64,000 bases of DNA. It comes from Diphasiastrum complanatum. Its lineage: Eukaryota; Streptophyta; Lycopodiopsida; Lycopodiales; Lycopodiaceae. The notes under the pieces were generated by a model. The model was not told the DNA's origin and made no database searches. It saw only the letters and a program-made list of their open reading frames with translations. Shown here piece by piece: positions 1 through 11,546 of this stretch. Location: assembly GCA_029204225.1 (NCBI GenBank), contig CM055114.1:17525849-17589848 (forward strand), in the 5' to 3' direction. The position numbers were made by a program, and so were the translations under genes. Numbering within the stretch: the first letter of the stretch is position 1; the number at the start of each line of letters is the position of its first letter.

Positions 1-930
1 AGCCTTGCTAGCTTTTGACCCTCGGCCTGACGAAGATGTTCGCGAACACGAAAGTCAGGAGACACGAAACATGAAAAGTTTTGCGAAAACGAAAGTCAAA
101 GGAAACGAACACGAACGGTTCGCGAACACAAAAGATTCATGAACAAGAATCTTTTGCGGTTTGGCATAAGAATCTTTTGCTGTCCAGTATGAGAGAACGA
201 CAGACGAGAAAAACGAAACCAACTGTGAAAATTGTCAACATTTCCTAGCTAGTTTGAGGCCTAAATTGGCTAAAATTGTAAATAGTTTTGGTTCTGGAGT
301 TTCACACGTGTGAACCAGGCCACAATGTTTTTATTTACTGTATTTTTTCAGTATGATGAAGTGTCAAACTTCATACCCTTCAAAATGAGACCATTTTGAT
401 GTATTTTGGTCATATAAGCCATTTTTAGCTATTTTTCCTATATAGGGAATATCTAGGGTCAAGTACCTTCTAGAGAGAGGAGAGAGAGTCATCTTCCTCA
501 TCCATAAATAGTAGGGAAGTCGTGGAAAACAGGTTGGAGAAACCTTTTGTATGCTTCATTGAGATCAATAGATCATTGTCATTGTTTCTTCCTCCATTGA
601 GAGCATTGTTGTGTGTATTGTCTTCAAGCTATTGTGTATGATCTTAGGTGCTTTCCAAAAGTGGTAGGCTGATGTATTATGGACTGTATAATGCTATTTT
701 GGGCCGCACTTGATGTTTATGGAAGTTTCCATTTGTGATAAATGCTTTTTGATCAAGTTCTTTGCATTCTAGGTAGCATAGAATGTGTTGCCAATTCCTA
801 GCTTATGTAGTTTGGAGTGCAAGCATTCAAGCCAATGATCTTGGAGTTTAGATCCACTTAGGATCTGTATTTTTCTCACCAACGACATGACACGAAAAAT
901 GTTGCGAAACCCATTTTGCTCTCACGCCTT
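1..930. other. Unassigned LTR-like stretch
   Basis: No coding sequence is recognisable. Positions 40-180 hold irregular copies of a GAACACGAAAG-like word. A perfect palindrome, CACACGTGTG, lies at 303-312 and is followed by a TATATAGG-like box near 450 and a purine-rich leader near 470-490. The same palindrome occurs in two clear copia LTRs of this window (14351-14360 and 60530-60539), so an old LTR is a reasonable guess. I see no matching partner LTR, primer-binding site or polypurine tract here. Confidence 0.3.
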
Positions 931-1231
931 AAAGAGTACATGCAAAGATCATGCAAGAACCCAGAAGTACAGAAATCTGACCTGATGGCATGACATTAGC
1001 AGATACTCCCTAGGTCGTAGCTAATCTGCCACTCTGGTAATTCCCTGATTAGTTATAGATGCTTAATTACTCTAATCTTAGATTTACATAGAGCGACTGT
1101 ACTTACTGGATGATACTTGACATATAGATCAACACAGAATGCAAATACAGTGTAAGGTAGTAGTCTGATGCTAGTAAGCAATCAAGACGAAATTACAGAG
1201 TACATGTCCGCCTGCGTGCACGATTCATAGC
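931..1231. other. Unassigned spacer
   Basis: About 300 bp of ordinary-composition DNA between the LTR-like stretch and repeat R1 copy A. No open frame, structured repeat or RNA gene was seen. Confidence 0.4.
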
Positions 1232-2290
1232 ATATCAGGTAAACCAAAGAAAATGCACTCTAGATCCATTGTCGTGATGAGAAACTCACCCACGATTTAT
1301 AGCATATCAGGTAGAACAGCTCCAGAACCTTGTACCCCTGTACTATCTGATCACCAAGTATCCATTACCCGTTGATAGCTCTCCAAGAATCTGTCCACCT
1401 GTAGTGCAACTAGACTCCAACTAGATCTAACCAAAAGCTGCGTCATGCTTACCAAACAATGATGGATAGAAACAACATGTGATGCCAACCTAGAGATCAC
1501 TATGCATATAACCATCAGCTGTCACTCCTTGAGCAACCATCTCCATCACTGTTGGCTCACAACCATGGACATGCTGGATCCACATCACCTCGTAATGCAC
1601 TTCATGCCCTCAGGATATGTACCACCCTAGGTACACTCCATGCCACCTACCTCCAAGTAGACTTGACCCGTCCCTAGGTCATTATCCTGCTATCCAAGCC
1701 GATCGCTGAAGCATCACATGTGCCTCTCCTGACTCCTAGCAGTGTCACTCGCTCTCCCTGGCTATGTGTCGCCCGACACCATGCCAACACAAGCATATCC
1801 CTGAGTCGCCACTCATGGGATTCTGAGACCACTGTCTCCCTGATCGTACTGAGGTATATGGCTCTGAGTGACTTCCTCTAGGCTTATCCTTGATCTCACC
1901 ACCTGAGAATCTGCACCATGGAAATTTCAACACATGTGCCAAGCCTAGACTCCTGCAAATACAGCCAACTGCATGAAAGCTATAGATAGCTTATCCATGC
2001 CCATGATGGTAGATGTCTCCCCATCAATGCCAATACCAATGATTGGCCCCCTACTGTAATGCCAACCTGTACTCCCAAATGAGCACACCATAAAGTCCTC
2101 GCCATCAGTGTCCCCTCTAGTAGATCGCTAGCAGAACACTCACCATAGTGTTTGCCCTCCGATCTCCATCAGCTCTCCAACCTAGAGCTGGCGCTCAAAG
2201 CTTCACGCTTTGCCCATTTGCATTTGCAGCTTCCTGATTTTATCATGAATCCCACCTGTAAATCATGTCCATCCAAAGACTCAAGTCCAA
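1232..2290 (-). repeat. Repeat family R1, copy A (non-coding body of a retroelement)
   Basis: This block matches 12766-14157 on the same strand and the reverse complement of 23363-25747, over hundreds of bases with substitutions and indels. Shared landmarks include the words CTCCAAGAATCTGTCCACC near 1381 and GGTACACTCCATGCCACC near 1629. It has no long open frame. Orientation is taken from copy C, which runs into a polypurine tract, so the sense strand here is minus. It is probably the long non-coding part of an LTR element. Copy A is truncated: it lacks the part nearest the polypurine tract that copies B and C retain. Confidence 0.7.
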
Positions 2291-3720
<1,430 letters not shown>

Positions 3721-4018
3721 TCAGGAGTATGATAAATCTGACACATAATGTTGGGGAAAAGAACAGATGAACTATGTAGGGTAAAGTTGCCATGATAATG
3801 GTTGTTTATACACGCGTGCAGATCCTTACACCAAATTTAAGCTGAGCACCACCTCCAAAACTCAATCTTTCAGAAGTACGATAAATCTGGCACATAATGT
3901 TGTGCAAAAGAACAAATGAACTATGTAGGGTAAAGTTGCTATGATAATGGCTGTTTATATATGCATGCAGATCCTTACAACAAATTTAAGCTGAGCACCA
4001 CCTCCAAAACTCAATGTT
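3721..4018. repeat. Tandem duplication, unit about 149 bp
   Basis: Two adjacent copies (about 3721-3869 and 3870-4018) share landmarks in the same order: GATAAATCTG, ACACATAATGTTG, CTATGTAGGGTAAAGTTGC, GATCCTTACA and AAGCTGAGCACCACCTCC. They differ by scattered substitutions, so the duplication is not recent. Nothing coding is visible. Confidence 0.85.
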
Positions 4019-4088
4019 TTAGCACGAATTGGGAGTACACTTGGATCAACAATTGGGTCGGCAATAGGATATGTGGGAGCCCATTCGC

Positions 4089-4307
4089 TGTTGGAAATTA
4101 AGCCCACAGTTGCCTCCTTGGTGAATGACTAATTTCTATTTCATGATTCTTCCTACATGTTTATTGATCATTGATCTAGGGTAAGGTGAAACCAACTTTG
4201 GTTCTACGTCTGCTCATCTGATACCTGCAAGAATCCCAAACTTAGACATCCAAATTATTTGAAGAACGTCTACAACGGGCTTCCGGCTGATCTCCAACAA
4301 AGAGTAC
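4089..4307 (+). repeat. Partial LTR of the Copia-3 family
   Basis: It starts TGTTGGAAATTAAGCC and matches the first 220 bp or so of the 3' LTR at 29765-30119. Shared words include GGTTCTACGTCTGCTCATC and TCCGGCTGATCTCCA. Similarity stops at about 4307, where the 3' end of an R1-type element begins. It is therefore a truncated LTR fused to a different element. No coding sequence is attached to it here. Confidence 0.8.
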
Positions 4308-4456
4308 TTTGTGAGTCAAGCCTGGTGGTTTGTTGGTGTGCTTGAGTGTGAGTCAAGTACATGGTAGCAGGGATATGCATAACATCTTTTGGACACTCCG
4401 GACATTGCTACAATTCGTATTTCTTTACTCTTATTACATTTGAGCTTAAGGGAGAG
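4308..4456 (+). mobile_element. 3' terminal internal segment plus polypurine tract of an R1-type element
   Basis: It matches 25748-25891 on the same strand, which is the far 3' end of R1 copy C. It ends with the polypurine tract TTAAGGGAGAG, and the LTR follows at once. The tract is the expected plus-strand primer of an LTR retroelement, so this fixes the element's orientation. Everything upstream of 4308 in the element is missing. Confidence 0.65.
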
Positions 4457-4917
4457 AGTTAGAAATCAGTTTTGATCTGATTCATTAGTATAAGCTCTAA
4501 ATGTAATGATGTAATTATTGTATAGTTTATTTGGTTTATTGTATATGGTTGTGATCAGGACGTGACCCGTTAGGATATATTGATCGGGCATTGATCCCGT
4601 AGCCGGCTACTTGGGCTAGTCGAGTAGCCACACAAAGAAAAAATTAGCCTCCTATATAGAGTTATTTACAGTACTTGCTATACTTAGGGGCATGTCCCAA
4701 GTTTGTCGGTCGAATTTGGCCATATTGGTTTGACAGGTGGTAGGCCAATTTTAGGACACCTGCCTTTTCATGCAGTTTGTGAATACTCTATATGTACAGT
4801 GTTTCTTTGTAATCTATTAACTTTTGTTGTGCCATCTATGAGAGCTTGTGAGGAGTGGCTATGGTGATTGTGTGATGTGATCTGCATACTGCACTAGATT
4901 CTATCGGAATTTCAACT
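4457..4917 (+). repeat. Putative 3' LTR of an R1-type element
   Basis: The LTR is proposed to begin AGTTAGAAATC directly after the polypurine tract and to end at GAATTTCAACT, an imperfect inverted copy of its start. The first 45 bp recur at 25892-25936. A TATATAG-like box lies near 4652. No second LTR is in the window and no target-site duplication can be tested, so the right border is a guess. The AG start matches the unusual ends of Copia-5. Confidence 0.45.
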
Positions 4918-5642
4918 GTTTGGACTATGTTGAGATGGATCTTGGTCGTGATAGTGAGTGTCACTATCAAATTAGTTAAATAGATAATATTTATAATGCT
5001 AAAACTAGTTTAAGCAAGTAACTAGCTTTATTTTGGTTACCATAATGAAAAATTAAATAGTCGACAATATTTAATTCCAGCTGGGATCAAGTGGACAAAT
5101 TTGTAGATTTAGGTAAAGCTAAAGTAGATTCGACAAAGCATTGAGTTCAACTCAATAGTTGTTTGAATTGAACTTATTCAAAACCCTTCATTGAGTCTTA
5201 TTCTGCTCTCGAATGGTCACCTATTGTGATTGTCATGTATTCATGCAGATTGTTTGATAAATCAATTAATTATGTAAGAATTGATTACATTCTAAATAAC
5301 GAATGGATCTACGTTAACTATTGGATTAGAGAGATAGGGATTCTTCATGCCTATATGAATGAAGTAGGGATTTTTCAGCAGAGCTTAAGATCACATCATC
5401 TAGTTTTGTATGTCTCACGTTTGGATCCTTGAAGCTCCCTAAGCATTTCATGGTATACGCAATGGCGTCGAATCAAATTTGTATTTTAACAAAGGTACTT
5501 ACAAGCTCTAGTGGAAGGAACCTAAATTAAATGTTGATGAAGAACTTCAAACTAATGTTCTTAGATCAACTCTTTGGCTAGCAAAGTAATTCATGGAAAG
5601 GACAAGGATTGAGCACATCATGGTTCACATGAATTCCCATGC
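4918..5642. other. Unassigned spacer
   Basis: AT-rich DNA with a short inverted repeat near 4950-4967 (GATAGTGA...TCACTATC). The 68-codon frame at 5226-5432 has no recognisable domain and is probably chance. Confidence 0.4.
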
Positions 5643-5760
5643 CATCCTTAAAAAGAAACCAACCAACGGGGTTGTCTTAGTTGGTTAGCTTGACATCCAA
5701 AGTTTCTTTGGTCTCAGGTTCGAGCCTCCCCTTGGAAACCAAGAAGCATCCTTAAAAAGA
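5643..5760 (+). mobile_element. tRNA-derived SINE with 14-bp target-site duplication
   Basis: A 90-bp insert (5657-5746) is flanked by perfect 14-bp direct repeats, CATCCTTAAAAAGA, at 5643-5656 and 5747-5760. Inside are an RNA polymerase III A box at 5673-5684 (TGTCTTAGTTGG, 11 of 12 to TRGCNNAGYNGG) and a B box at 5717-5727 (GGTTCGAGCCT, 10 of 11 to GGTTCGANNCC), with tRNA-like spacing. SINEs are copied by LINE machinery, and long duplications of this kind are typical. The body is shorter than most plant SINEs, so it may be truncated or a minimal family. A decayed tRNA gene is less likely because of the flanking duplication and the poor acceptor-stem pairing. Confidence 0.75.
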
Positions 5761-7104
5761 GAAGCGGGTGGAAAAGGTAGGTGGATTGTCTAGAGCTCAA
5801 GCACATATCAAACAAGACTTAGAGTAAAACCTTCTATTATGAGTGTATCTTGGAATGGTTCAAAGAGTCTTAGTGCTTACTCTTTGTGACTTCTAGGTTG
5901 AAAACTGGAAAACTTTGATGATCGACCAAATAATTTACAGAAACAGTAGACTCGGCAAGAAAATATTGCATCCTTGATGCATAGTCACACTGAACATAAT
6001 GATCATTAAAAATAAAAGCGTCTCTTCCTCTTCTGAGTACATGGATGGCTGGGCAAAGATAATTCAGAAAACCGAACTATAAATAACTAGCTGAACAAAC
6101 ACACGCACACATGCACAAACCAGTAATCTATTCACATACTGATCCCTTCTTTCCTTAGAGCTGGAAGAGATAGATTACACCCGAAGATGCGAAACGAGGA
6201 CGATCCAGGAAGAGATATGCGATCAGATGAGGGCAAATCATAATAATTCACCAAGGGCTACTCTTATTCTTCCAAATGAATTCTTGTCACCTGCCCTGTA
6301 GCAGACGCAGCGTCCATGGCGAATAATTGCGGACTCCTCCATCTCTTCAAATAGGCTCTTTATATTCTCCTCCATCCAGCAAGTGAGTCAGTTAGTTGCT
6401 TCGATGAAGGGGTATCAGAATGTGGAAATCCAACGCACCTTGGAGCCTTCATTGAACTCTGTGAGTGGAGCTGTCCTCTACCTTGTATCTCACCCCACCA
6501 GACACGCCTGTACAAATACGTTGCACACAAAGAACGTTTGAGCGCTATGCCATCGAATGGCTACGCCCAGAAACGGCCGCTATCAAACCAAAACTTGTCG
6601 ATTTAGAGTGTGTGCTCCGTGGACAGATTCACAATGTTGATCTCCAACCAACGAACTTTATCATGCACATCTTGCACTGAGCCAAAAATTTGGAAAGCTG
6701 TAAAATTGCTTCTGATAGATCGATTGCCAGTTAAGATCCTTTTGGAAAAGCCTGTCATATCAACGCATTAGTTTTAGGTTTCATATCTTTGACCAAAATC
6801 AAGGAATTGTATTTGGTATAAGTAGATGAGTAAATTATTTGTTCATGAATGCAAATTTGCTTCACATCATTACTGTTTTCATTCTAATGAACTTGGGCGA
6901 GCTGATTCCTACTCATCATGAACAAATAGGGCGGTAAGGCAAACTCGGAGATGCAGCTTGTCTTTCTTTTGAAAAGTAAAAACACAAACTTACAAAACCC
7001 CAGCTGACTTCCATAATCTCTGGCCCAGCGATGGTGTAGTCAGAGTGTTGGTTGAAGTCTTTTACTATTGTATTCACGGCTCCTAAAACTCCCCCAGTAT
7101 TTTG
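5761..7104. other. Unassigned region, somewhat less AT-rich near 6150-6700
   Basis: No domain is recognisable. A 71-codon frame at 6465-6680 has even composition but no similarity I know and no clear splice context. It could be a relic exon or chance. Confidence 0.3.
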
Positions 7105-7955
7105 GATGCAAAACTGGCAAAAAAAAAAAATTTCCCTGGGGCGCCAGGCAACCATCTGCGCCAGCGCAGATGGATGCCCTGGTGCCCTTTCTTTTTTTCA
7201 TAGTTTCATTCGTCAAACAATGCGCATTGATTAAAGCTGTTGGCTCACATTTTTTCTTGCAAAAAACGTTGATGAAATTGCCTCCAAACTATTTGCAGAT
7301 CCATCGCTACCGAAGGCAAATGTTGATACAAAATTGACAAAAATTGTTTTTCCCTGGGCACCATGGCAACCATTTGCGCAGATGGTTGCCATGCTGCCCT
7401 TTTTTTTTTCATAGTTCCATTCGTCAAACAATGCGCATTGATTCAAGTTATTAGTGTGCACTTATTCTTGCAAAAAACGTTGATGAAATCGCCTCCAAAC
7501 TATTTGCAGATCTTGTTTGCAAATCCATAGCTACCACATGCAAGTGTTGATGCAAAACTGGCAAAAAATGTTTTCCCCTAGAGGGCACCAAACATGGTTG
7601 CCTGGTGTCCTTTTTTATTATAGTTTCATTCGTCAATGCGCATTGATTCAAGCAGTTGTTTCATGCAAGAAACGTTGATGAAATCGCCTCCAAACTGTTT
7701 GCAGATTTTGTTTGCAGATTCATAGCTACCACATGCAAGTGTTGATGCAAAACTGGCAAAAAAGTGTTTTTTCCTAGGGCACCAAGCAACCACCTGCGCA
7801 GATGGTTGCCTGGTGCCCGCGCAGATGGTTGCTTGTTGTTGATGCAAAACTGGCAAAAAAAAATTTACCCAAGGGCACCAGTTCCATTTGTCAAACAATA
7901 CGCATTGATTCAAGCTGTTGGTGCGCATTTTTTCTTGCAAAAAACGTTGAGGTAC
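7105..7955. repeat. Degenerate tandem repeat with palindromic cores
   Basis: Five units start with GATGCAAAACTGGCAAAA-like words at 7105, 7325, 7549, 7744 and 7841; the first three spacings are about 195-225 bp and the last unit is truncated. Each full unit carries a block reading roughly CAATGCGCATTGATTCAAG, then TTGCAAAAAACGTTGATG, then CTCCAAACTATTTGCAGAT. Units 1, 2 and 4 also contain a palindrome built on CAACCATCTGCGCAGATGG. In unit 2 it spans 32 bp (7362-7393) with one mismatch. Many spurious frames arise from these units. It looks like a small satellite or an element with internal repeats. Confidence 0.85.
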
Positions 7956-7968
7956 ACATCATCCCACG

Positions 7969-8410
7969 TCATATGTTGCATCCCATAACTATATTGGCGC
8001 TGGATGCCTTTACATAAATGGTATTTGGGGCCGTTTCAAAGATAGATGAACACTTGTCAGGAAATGAGTATCGGATGCAAGAGACCGCCGCGATACAGGT
8101 ATACATTGTTTTGACAGAAAACCAACGTAGATACTGCTCAATATTAAGTTTTTCTTGACATTCGATGTTGCAAACAGTGGAGTCATCCTTGCGGGACAGG
8201 GCATACAAGATGGCGGCTATTGCAAATCTAGCCAAAGGTCCAGGATTCTTCCATATCCTGTTCAATAAAGACCGAAATGCAGGAAAACGTGAATGCAAAA
8301 AGGCATTTCCCCACAAAGACAACTAGGTCATCGATTTGAATGCCCCAACCATCTCGCAGCTTGACGGTTCCATGCTTTGTGGAGGTGCAGAACGATCTCT
8401 TGACTTTCAC
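7969..8410 (-). pseudogene. Possible exon fragment of unknown protein
   Basis: A 117-codon minus-strand frame (7969-8322) with balanced amino-acid composition continues upstream in another frame to about 8410. The predicted peptide is alpha-helical in appearance, with segments such as ARFAIAAILYALSRKDD and IEQYLRWFSVKTMYT. I do not recognise it. Composition and length make chance less likely than for other small frames here, but there is no start context, splice site or domain to settle it. It could be a captured host exon or part of the neighbouring tandem-repeat element. Confidence 0.25.
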
Positions 8411-8500
8411 AGGTACATGTCACTGAAGCTTTCCACCTAGTTTTGTTGAACATGTTTCTATGTTTCCGCTTGGTTCATGATGTTTCCTTAACGCAGATAA

Positions 8501-8597
8501 TGCACAAGATTCTGAGTACTCCTTAGTATGATTGAGTTCCATGCACATTAATGCACAAGATTCTGAGTACTCCTTAGTATGATTGAGTTCCATGCAC
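8501..8597. repeat. 51-bp tandem duplication
   Basis: The unit beginning TGCACAAGATTCTGAGTACT is present at 8501 and again at 8552 and is identical over the shared 46 bp. Identity implies a recent duplication. Confidence 0.95.
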
Positions 8598-8623
8598 AGG
8601 AGCATCCAATAGATAAACCAATA

Positions 8624-8663
8624 AGACCTGAGATGTATACGTGAGACCTGAGATGTATACGTG
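8624..8663. repeat. 20-bp perfect tandem duplication
   Basis: AGACCTGAGATGTATACGTG occurs twice head to tail at 8624-8643 and 8644-8663. Confidence 0.97.
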
Positions 8664-9049
8664 TTAGATAGAAGTTTCACCATGAGCTGACAAAAGGCTC
8701 ACGTTGAGCTAAAGGAAAGGGCAAGTGCCAACCATATTGACCAATCAAGATATACTCTTTCTTGCATCATGAAGATCTTACTAAAAACAAAGAACTGGGA
8801 TGCTGGACAGGAATTGAAGAGTTCAGACATCTGAAAGAACTTGGTACTCAACAAAGTGCTTTAATAACCGGAGATGTCTGGATCATTACCATCTTCCTAT
8901 ACTATGGAAAGAATCTTCAACGACCTGCACAACAAGACAAGAGGAACAAAATTAGGATAAGAGTTTGGACAATGTTAGAATATCCCATATCCAGCCTGAC
9001 TTCTTGAAATAAATGATATTTTTGGTATGTTGGTATAATCTTGCAGTAC
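8664..9049. other. Unassigned spacer
   Basis: An 81-codon frame at 8762-9007 on the plus strand has no recognisable domain. No other feature was seen before the 3' side of the LINE. Confidence 0.35.
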
Positions 9050-11546
9050 ACAAAGAAGCAACAAGATGAAAAGAAACACCTTGGTGCATTTATTCATAGG
9101 AAAAAGTAGTAGGTACATTGATAAAAAAGATATATACACCCTGAAGGGGAAATTTAAACAAAAGTAGGCTCAAACAAGAGCGAAGCTTGCAGTAAAGTTA
9201 AGATTAATCCAAATCCTGGCATTAACAATAAAAGTGCATAAACTATGATGATGTCCGTGGGAGTCTGCCAACTGACTGCAACAAATCAGAAAGGTGAAGA
9301 GGTGGTGAGTCGGCTAATGAAGGGAGATGAGATGTAGCAGACCCAGCCACCGTCGCCCGTTGCAGAATAGATAGGGCCTGAGCACGTTGCAGGGCAATGG
9401 AAACACGTTGTTTGAAAGAAGTCACGAGAATAGAACCAGGAATACCTTGACGCTCTGCCGCATGCGAAGAAAATCCTCAAAGCGTCGATGCAAGGTGCCA
9501 TAAGTCTCAATAGCCAAGGGAAGGAAAGCATCAGTGGGGTGTCTGTCGGAGTAGTTTTTTTCCTTCTCTTATGCTGCCACGCCTGCCGCTTCTCTTGGTG
9601 TGAAGGTAGAGCGAGGCAATAGGTCACCACGTGTGGGATCAGCAACAACAACATCTACCAAAGTATGAAGCCCATCCCGAGAGAGGACAATGTCAACACG
9701 TCTGCTGGAAGAGTGGGACGTGGAAGAAGAAAATACATGAGACTGCTCTCTGAGGACATGGAATCCTCCATCTCTGGCTATAGCGGCTGCTGCATCTTTG
9801 ACAGCATCATGCGTAGATGTGCGCTCACTCCTAGAAGGACAGCGGAGGAGGTGGATAGCAAGAGCATCAATAGGGTGACCACAAACACACCTGGAGAGAC
9901 CCAAGACCGAAGGATGAGGAAGCCCCAAGCGAAGACGAAGAGCAGTGGTGAAGATGGCGGAAGACAACCGGAAGGAAGGAATAACAGACCGAGCTGACAG
10001 CCAAGCCCCGACACCAGGACCCGTACAAGAAAGAAGCCGATCTCGATGCAACGCGGAAGGAGCCTCAAAGAGCATGCTGGAGAGGGGATGTTGTGCACGC
10101 ACTCCAAGAGGGTCTCTTGCAGGTGATCTGAACTGAAAGTGAGGAGTTTCTCAAAAGGAGAAAGACAAGCTTGAGTAGAGAGGGGGAGGAGCTCTCGCAC
10201 AGCGATGAGGAGGTGCTGGAAAGGCAGAGAACTGCTATCCACATAAGCAATGCAATCCGCCAAGAGAGGGCGAAAGCCAGAAAGGAACCGAGAAGACAAA
10301 ACAGGGGCGACAAGAGCCCAGCTCCCAAGAAAAGCTGCAGGTGCAAAAGAAACCGTAGAGAGAAGACCCACATCTCCACAAGAAATGGGTAACCGAGCCT
10401 GGTTTTGAGCTGAAAGGGTCTCCACACCATCCAAAGAACTTGGGCCCAAAAGGCGGCCAAAAACGTCCATAAGAGAGCTGTTAAAGGAAGAGAGGAGATG
10501 CAAAAAGTTCGAAGTAGGGGGGAAAGTCCACAACAGATAAGAAGGACGCTGGATAAAGCAAGACGTCAAGATGCCAAACGCGACCTGAGTGTCGCCCAAC
10601 TGGGGAAGCAGATCTGAATGAGCAACATCCTCCTGGAGAGCCTCACCAAGAAAAGCAGAGCTGAAGGAAGCAGACCCAAAAGGAATACCCAGAATGCGAA
10701 TGCCATCTGAAGGAGAAAGGAAACCTTGAGGAGGAACAAAGTCCGGGGGAAGACCTGCTGGAGACCACACTGAACACTTGCAAGGTTGAATAGACAAACC
10801 AAGAGAAGCCAGCTGCTCAGAGAAATGATGAAATGTGAGGAGCACCGTAGGAGCAGGACCAACAATATGAGTGTCATCAGCAACCGAAGGAAATAAGCAG
10901 GAGGGAAAGGCCTCTGCAGAAGCTCGAAGTGCACGGAAATGAGCCTGATCGAAGAGAGGACCAGCCAAAGGATCACCTTGACGAGGGGAATATGAAAATA
11001 GAGCCTTGGACGAGGGAAGCCCAAGTGAAAAGCTCTGAGGAAGTCAAGGGAAGAAATCCGCAGAGGGAGAATGGGGTGCAGAAAGAGGAGGGCCATCTTG
11101 AGACGACTGAAGCAGCGTAGGACAAGAACGCTGGTGACGGGCAAGACCTCCTATAGGAGAGAAGAAACAACCACAAGCATGGCAAGGAACCCGTTCAGGG
11201 GGTTGAGAAGGCAATGCAACAAGGGTCGAAGGAGATTCACCAAGAGAGGGGGCAACAATGCCATGGGAAAAGGTGGGCGAAGGAGGAACATAGGGTGTTG
11301 TGGCAAGCGAGAAACCCAGCACAGCCTGACGCGAATGAGGAGGGGAGTCAGGAGGGGGAGATACAGTTGAAGCAGGTCGTTTGAGACTGAGAGGACGAAG
11401 TAGGGAGATGTTCGAAGCCATGAGAACAACTGTACAAAGGGAACCCTGTGATGGACCACCTCACCAACTGAACCGAGATCTTTTTTATATTTTTTTGATT
11501 TTTCCTCACACGGAATGCCGTTAACCTCGATGGAGCCGTCGGCCAT
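9050..11546 (-). mobile_element. Internally deleted LINE (restriction-like endonuclease type)
   Basis: The minus strand carries a non-LTR retroelement. Its order is a 5' leader and N-terminal zinc-finger region, the second half of the reverse transcriptase, a C-terminal zinc-knuckle and restriction-like endonuclease, then about 190 bp of 3' sequence with an AATAAA-like signal near 9100 on the minus strand. The first RT motifs are missing. Both outer borders are approximate: no target-site duplication or clear poly(A) tail was found. Plant LINEs usually carry an N-terminal apurinic endonuclease, so an endonuclease on the C-terminal side marks a different, older clade. Confidence 0.75.
9243..11421 (-). 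pseudogene. LINE ORF: zinc finger, RT (C-terminal half), restriction-like endonuclease
   Basis: The frame opens at 11421 and shows a C2HC finger (CHACGCFFSPIGGLARHQRSC spans 21 residues; key residues are Cys, Cys, His, Cys). After one TGA near 11046 it continues in the same frame into RT motif B (QGDPLAGPLF, near 10985) and the catalytic ADDTHIVGP, then LGIPFG. A frameshift near 10085 leads to the C-terminal part, 9569-10102, with CVCGHPIDALAIHLLRC and then RRVDIVL...VDVVVADPTR, the expected zinc knuckle and PD-(D/E)xK-like endonuclease core. The tail to 9243 is broken by more frameshifts. RT motifs before B are absent, so a deletion near 11045 joins the finger to mid-RT. The element cannot be autonomous. 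Confidence 0.75.

Noticed and set aside
5673-5727. tRNA gene
   Set aside because: A and B boxes fit, but there is no good acceptor or anticodon stem and the insert is flanked by a 14-bp duplication, so a SINE is a better reading.
7105-7955. CRISPR-like array
   Set aside because: Units are long and diverged, spacing is irregular and spacers are repeats themselves. This is a plant nuclear tandem repeat.
10171-11370. Plus-strand Arg/Lys-rich frames over the LINE
   Set aside because: They are antisense shadows of the minus-strand LINE frame, which has the recognisable RT and endonuclease motifs.
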